DNA from: Caldilineaceae bacterium SB0661_bin_32 | Lineage (GTDB): Bacteria > Chloroflexota > Anaerolineae > Caldilineales > Caldilineaceae | Direction: 5' to 3' | DNA: 64,000 bases | Assembly (NCBI GenBank): GCA_009841235.1 | Contig: VXMH01000017.1 | Location: 1-64,000 of the forward strand | Position numbers and translations under genes: made by a program | The notes under the pieces: model-generated | What the model was told of the DNA's origin: nothing | Databases searched by the model: none | What the model saw: the letters and a program-made list of their open reading frames with translations, nothing else | Shown here: positions 63,058 through 64,000 of the stretch, piece after piece | How positions within the stretch are numbered: the stretch's first letter is position 1 | Layout of the letters: every line of letters starts with the position of its first letter

Positions 63058-64000
63058 TCAGCCTGGCGCTATAGCGCCGGTGGATGTTCTGCCTGGTTGC
63101 GGCTGCCGGGGGCGCAGCAGGCCTACGGCGCGGTCGGTCAGAAATACGCCGAGCAGCATCGCGAGGGTAGTGGTCATGCTGCCCAGGCTGAGGAGGGGGA
63201 CGCCGACCAAGGAGTGTCCCAGGTTGCAGCCGCCGGAAATGGCGGCGCCGATGCCCATGAGCAGACCGCCGGCGGCCAATTGAGAATAGCGGGCGGGCGT
63301 TTCTCCCCTGGCCCAGAAGGTGCCGGCCGTGCGGGCGGCGATGAATGAGCCGGGCAGGAGAGCTATCAGGGCCACGGGAATCCACAGATTTCCGATCTCG
63401 CCTCCGCCCAGCAGGGATTCGTAGAGCGTGGTGGGCACGCGTGACGTGCCGAAGGTATAGCTGGCGCCGCCGGCGCGAGCCAAGAGCCAGGCCAAGCTGG
63501 TGAAAAGGCCAACGGAGAGGCCGAGGGGCAGCCAAGACCAGTAGTCGCCCTGGCGGGGGCGGGGGCTTCGCAAGAGGAAGAGGGCTGCGGCGGCCAGCAG
63601 CAGGAGCAGCAGGCCGAGCCCCAACGTGGGGCCGAGCAGATTCAAGAGCGTCGTTGTCATTCCTCCCGTTGCCACAGGACTCTCATTCAACGCGATCCGC
63701 AGAGCGTTGAGGGGCCCGCGCCAAGCGAGCAGATCACCGATTGTCCAGGTTACAAGGCCGACGAGCGTGCCGAGCATACCGTGGCCGAGTTTATAGAAGA
63801 TGCCGGTCACGCAGGTGGAGGCGATTACCATGCCAGCGCCGAAAATGAGGCCGCCGACGAGGTTCGCCTGCCAGGCCCAAGGCGCTACCCAGGGCGTTAT
63901 CCAGCCGAGGGCGATCATCCCCTGCACGAGGGGGATGGCGATGAGCAGCGTCAGCAGATAGGCGCGGAGCAGGTCCAGTTGCGGCGGCCGGCGGATGAGG
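63058..64000 (-). CDS. YeeE/YedE-type sulfur transporter (partial at the window edge)
   Basis: At least 313 aa, open to base 64000. A GTG at 63927 is in frame, but the upstream residues (LIRRPPQLDLLRAYLLTLLIA) are membrane-helix-like, so the real start probably lies beyond the window. Two half-repeats carry the family cysteines: IASTCVTGIFYKLGHGM and ISGGCNLGHSLVGVP, as in TsuA thiosulfate transporters. With DoxX downstream, a role in sulfur compound uptake is plausible. Confidence 0.88.
   Translation of the reverse strand, partial: LIRRPPQLDLLRAYLLTLLIAIPLVQGMIALGWITPWVAPWAWQANLVGGLIFGAGMVIASTCVTGIFYKLGHGMLGTLVGLVTWTIGDLLAWRGPLNALRIALNESPVATGGMTTTLLNLLGPTLGLGLLLLLLAAAALFLLRSPRPRQGDYWSWLPLGLSVGLFTSLAWLLARAGGASYTFGTSRVPTTLYESLLGGGEIGNLWIPVALIALLPGSFIAARTAGTFWARGETPARYSQLAAGGLLMGIGAAISGGCNLGHSLVGVPLLSLGSMTTTLAMLLGVFLTDRAVGLLRPRQPQPGRTSTGAIAPG

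Overview
The window is GC-rich bacterial chromosome. The gene content (TrpB2-type tryptophan synthase beta, MsrP carrying both a Tat motif and a lipobox, an archaeal-style thiolase/DUF35 pair, gap-pgk-tpiA on one strand) is most compatible with a Chloroflexota bacterium of the Anaerolineae/Caldilineae kind. That placement is inference from gene content. I see no rRNA, tRNA or CRISPR array. Layout: (1) 1-18593, + strand: end of tuf and its terminator, then one long ribosomal block in the order S10-L3-L4-L23-L2-S19-L22-S3-L16-L29-S17-L14-L24-L5-S14-S8-L6-L18-S5-L30-L15-secY-adk-map-L36-S13-S11-S4-rpoA-L17-truA-L13-S9, closed by a rho-independent terminator. infA is missing from its usual place between map and rpmJ. 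(2) 18663-21356, +: a MoaB/MogA-like protein, thioredoxin and TrpB2. (3) 25552-21404, - strand: glycolytic operon gap-pgk-(unknown 117 aa)-tpiA followed by an M50-like membrane metalloprotease. (4) 25780-32498, +: folC, a lipoprotein, a thiolase with a DUF35 Zn-ribbon/OB-fold partner, an unknown protein with a winged-helix-like N-terminus, and a Cys-rich small protein. (5) 34305-32580, -: msrP-msrQ periplasmic methionine sulfoxide repair. (6) 34686-40505, +: a DUF2231 membrane protein, an OmpR-type two-component pair, an HtrA/DegP-like protease preceded by four 11-bp direct repeats, a methyltransferase and a small unknown protein. (7) 44201-40599, -: RraA-like, FAH-family and sulfatase genes with an orphan DUF433 protein, probably catabolic. 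(8) 44562-56288, +: the accessory, defence-like part of the window. It holds a Cas4/RecB-like PD-(D/E)XK nuclease with four cluster-type cysteines, an ABC-type ATPase plus Toprim protein pair (OLD/PARIS/AbiL-like architecture), RecJ, and a four-gene cassette with its own promoter. (9) 64000-56303, -: envelope glycan genes (GT39/83-like membrane glycosyltransferase, EamA transporter, two GT2 enzymes, DUF2064 enzyme), a DoxX protein and a YeeE/YedE-type transporter running off the edge. The most interesting element is the cassette at 50350-56288: an unrecognised 301-aa protein, two different BrxD/DUF2791-like P-loop ATPases in tandem (the second with an N-terminal Tudor/SH3-like module as at the end of UvrD/PcrA) and an Lhr-like DExH helicase. 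None of the neighbours is a PglX methylase, PglZ phosphatase or BrxC, so this is not an ordinary BREX locus. It looks like a compact ATPase-helicase defence module of the general Shango/BREX-accessory type, or a new one. Its helicase is broken by a -1 phase change at a run of five C, and a second -1 phase change may affect the end of the second ATPase, so the copy could be decaying, carry sequencing errors, or use frameshifting.
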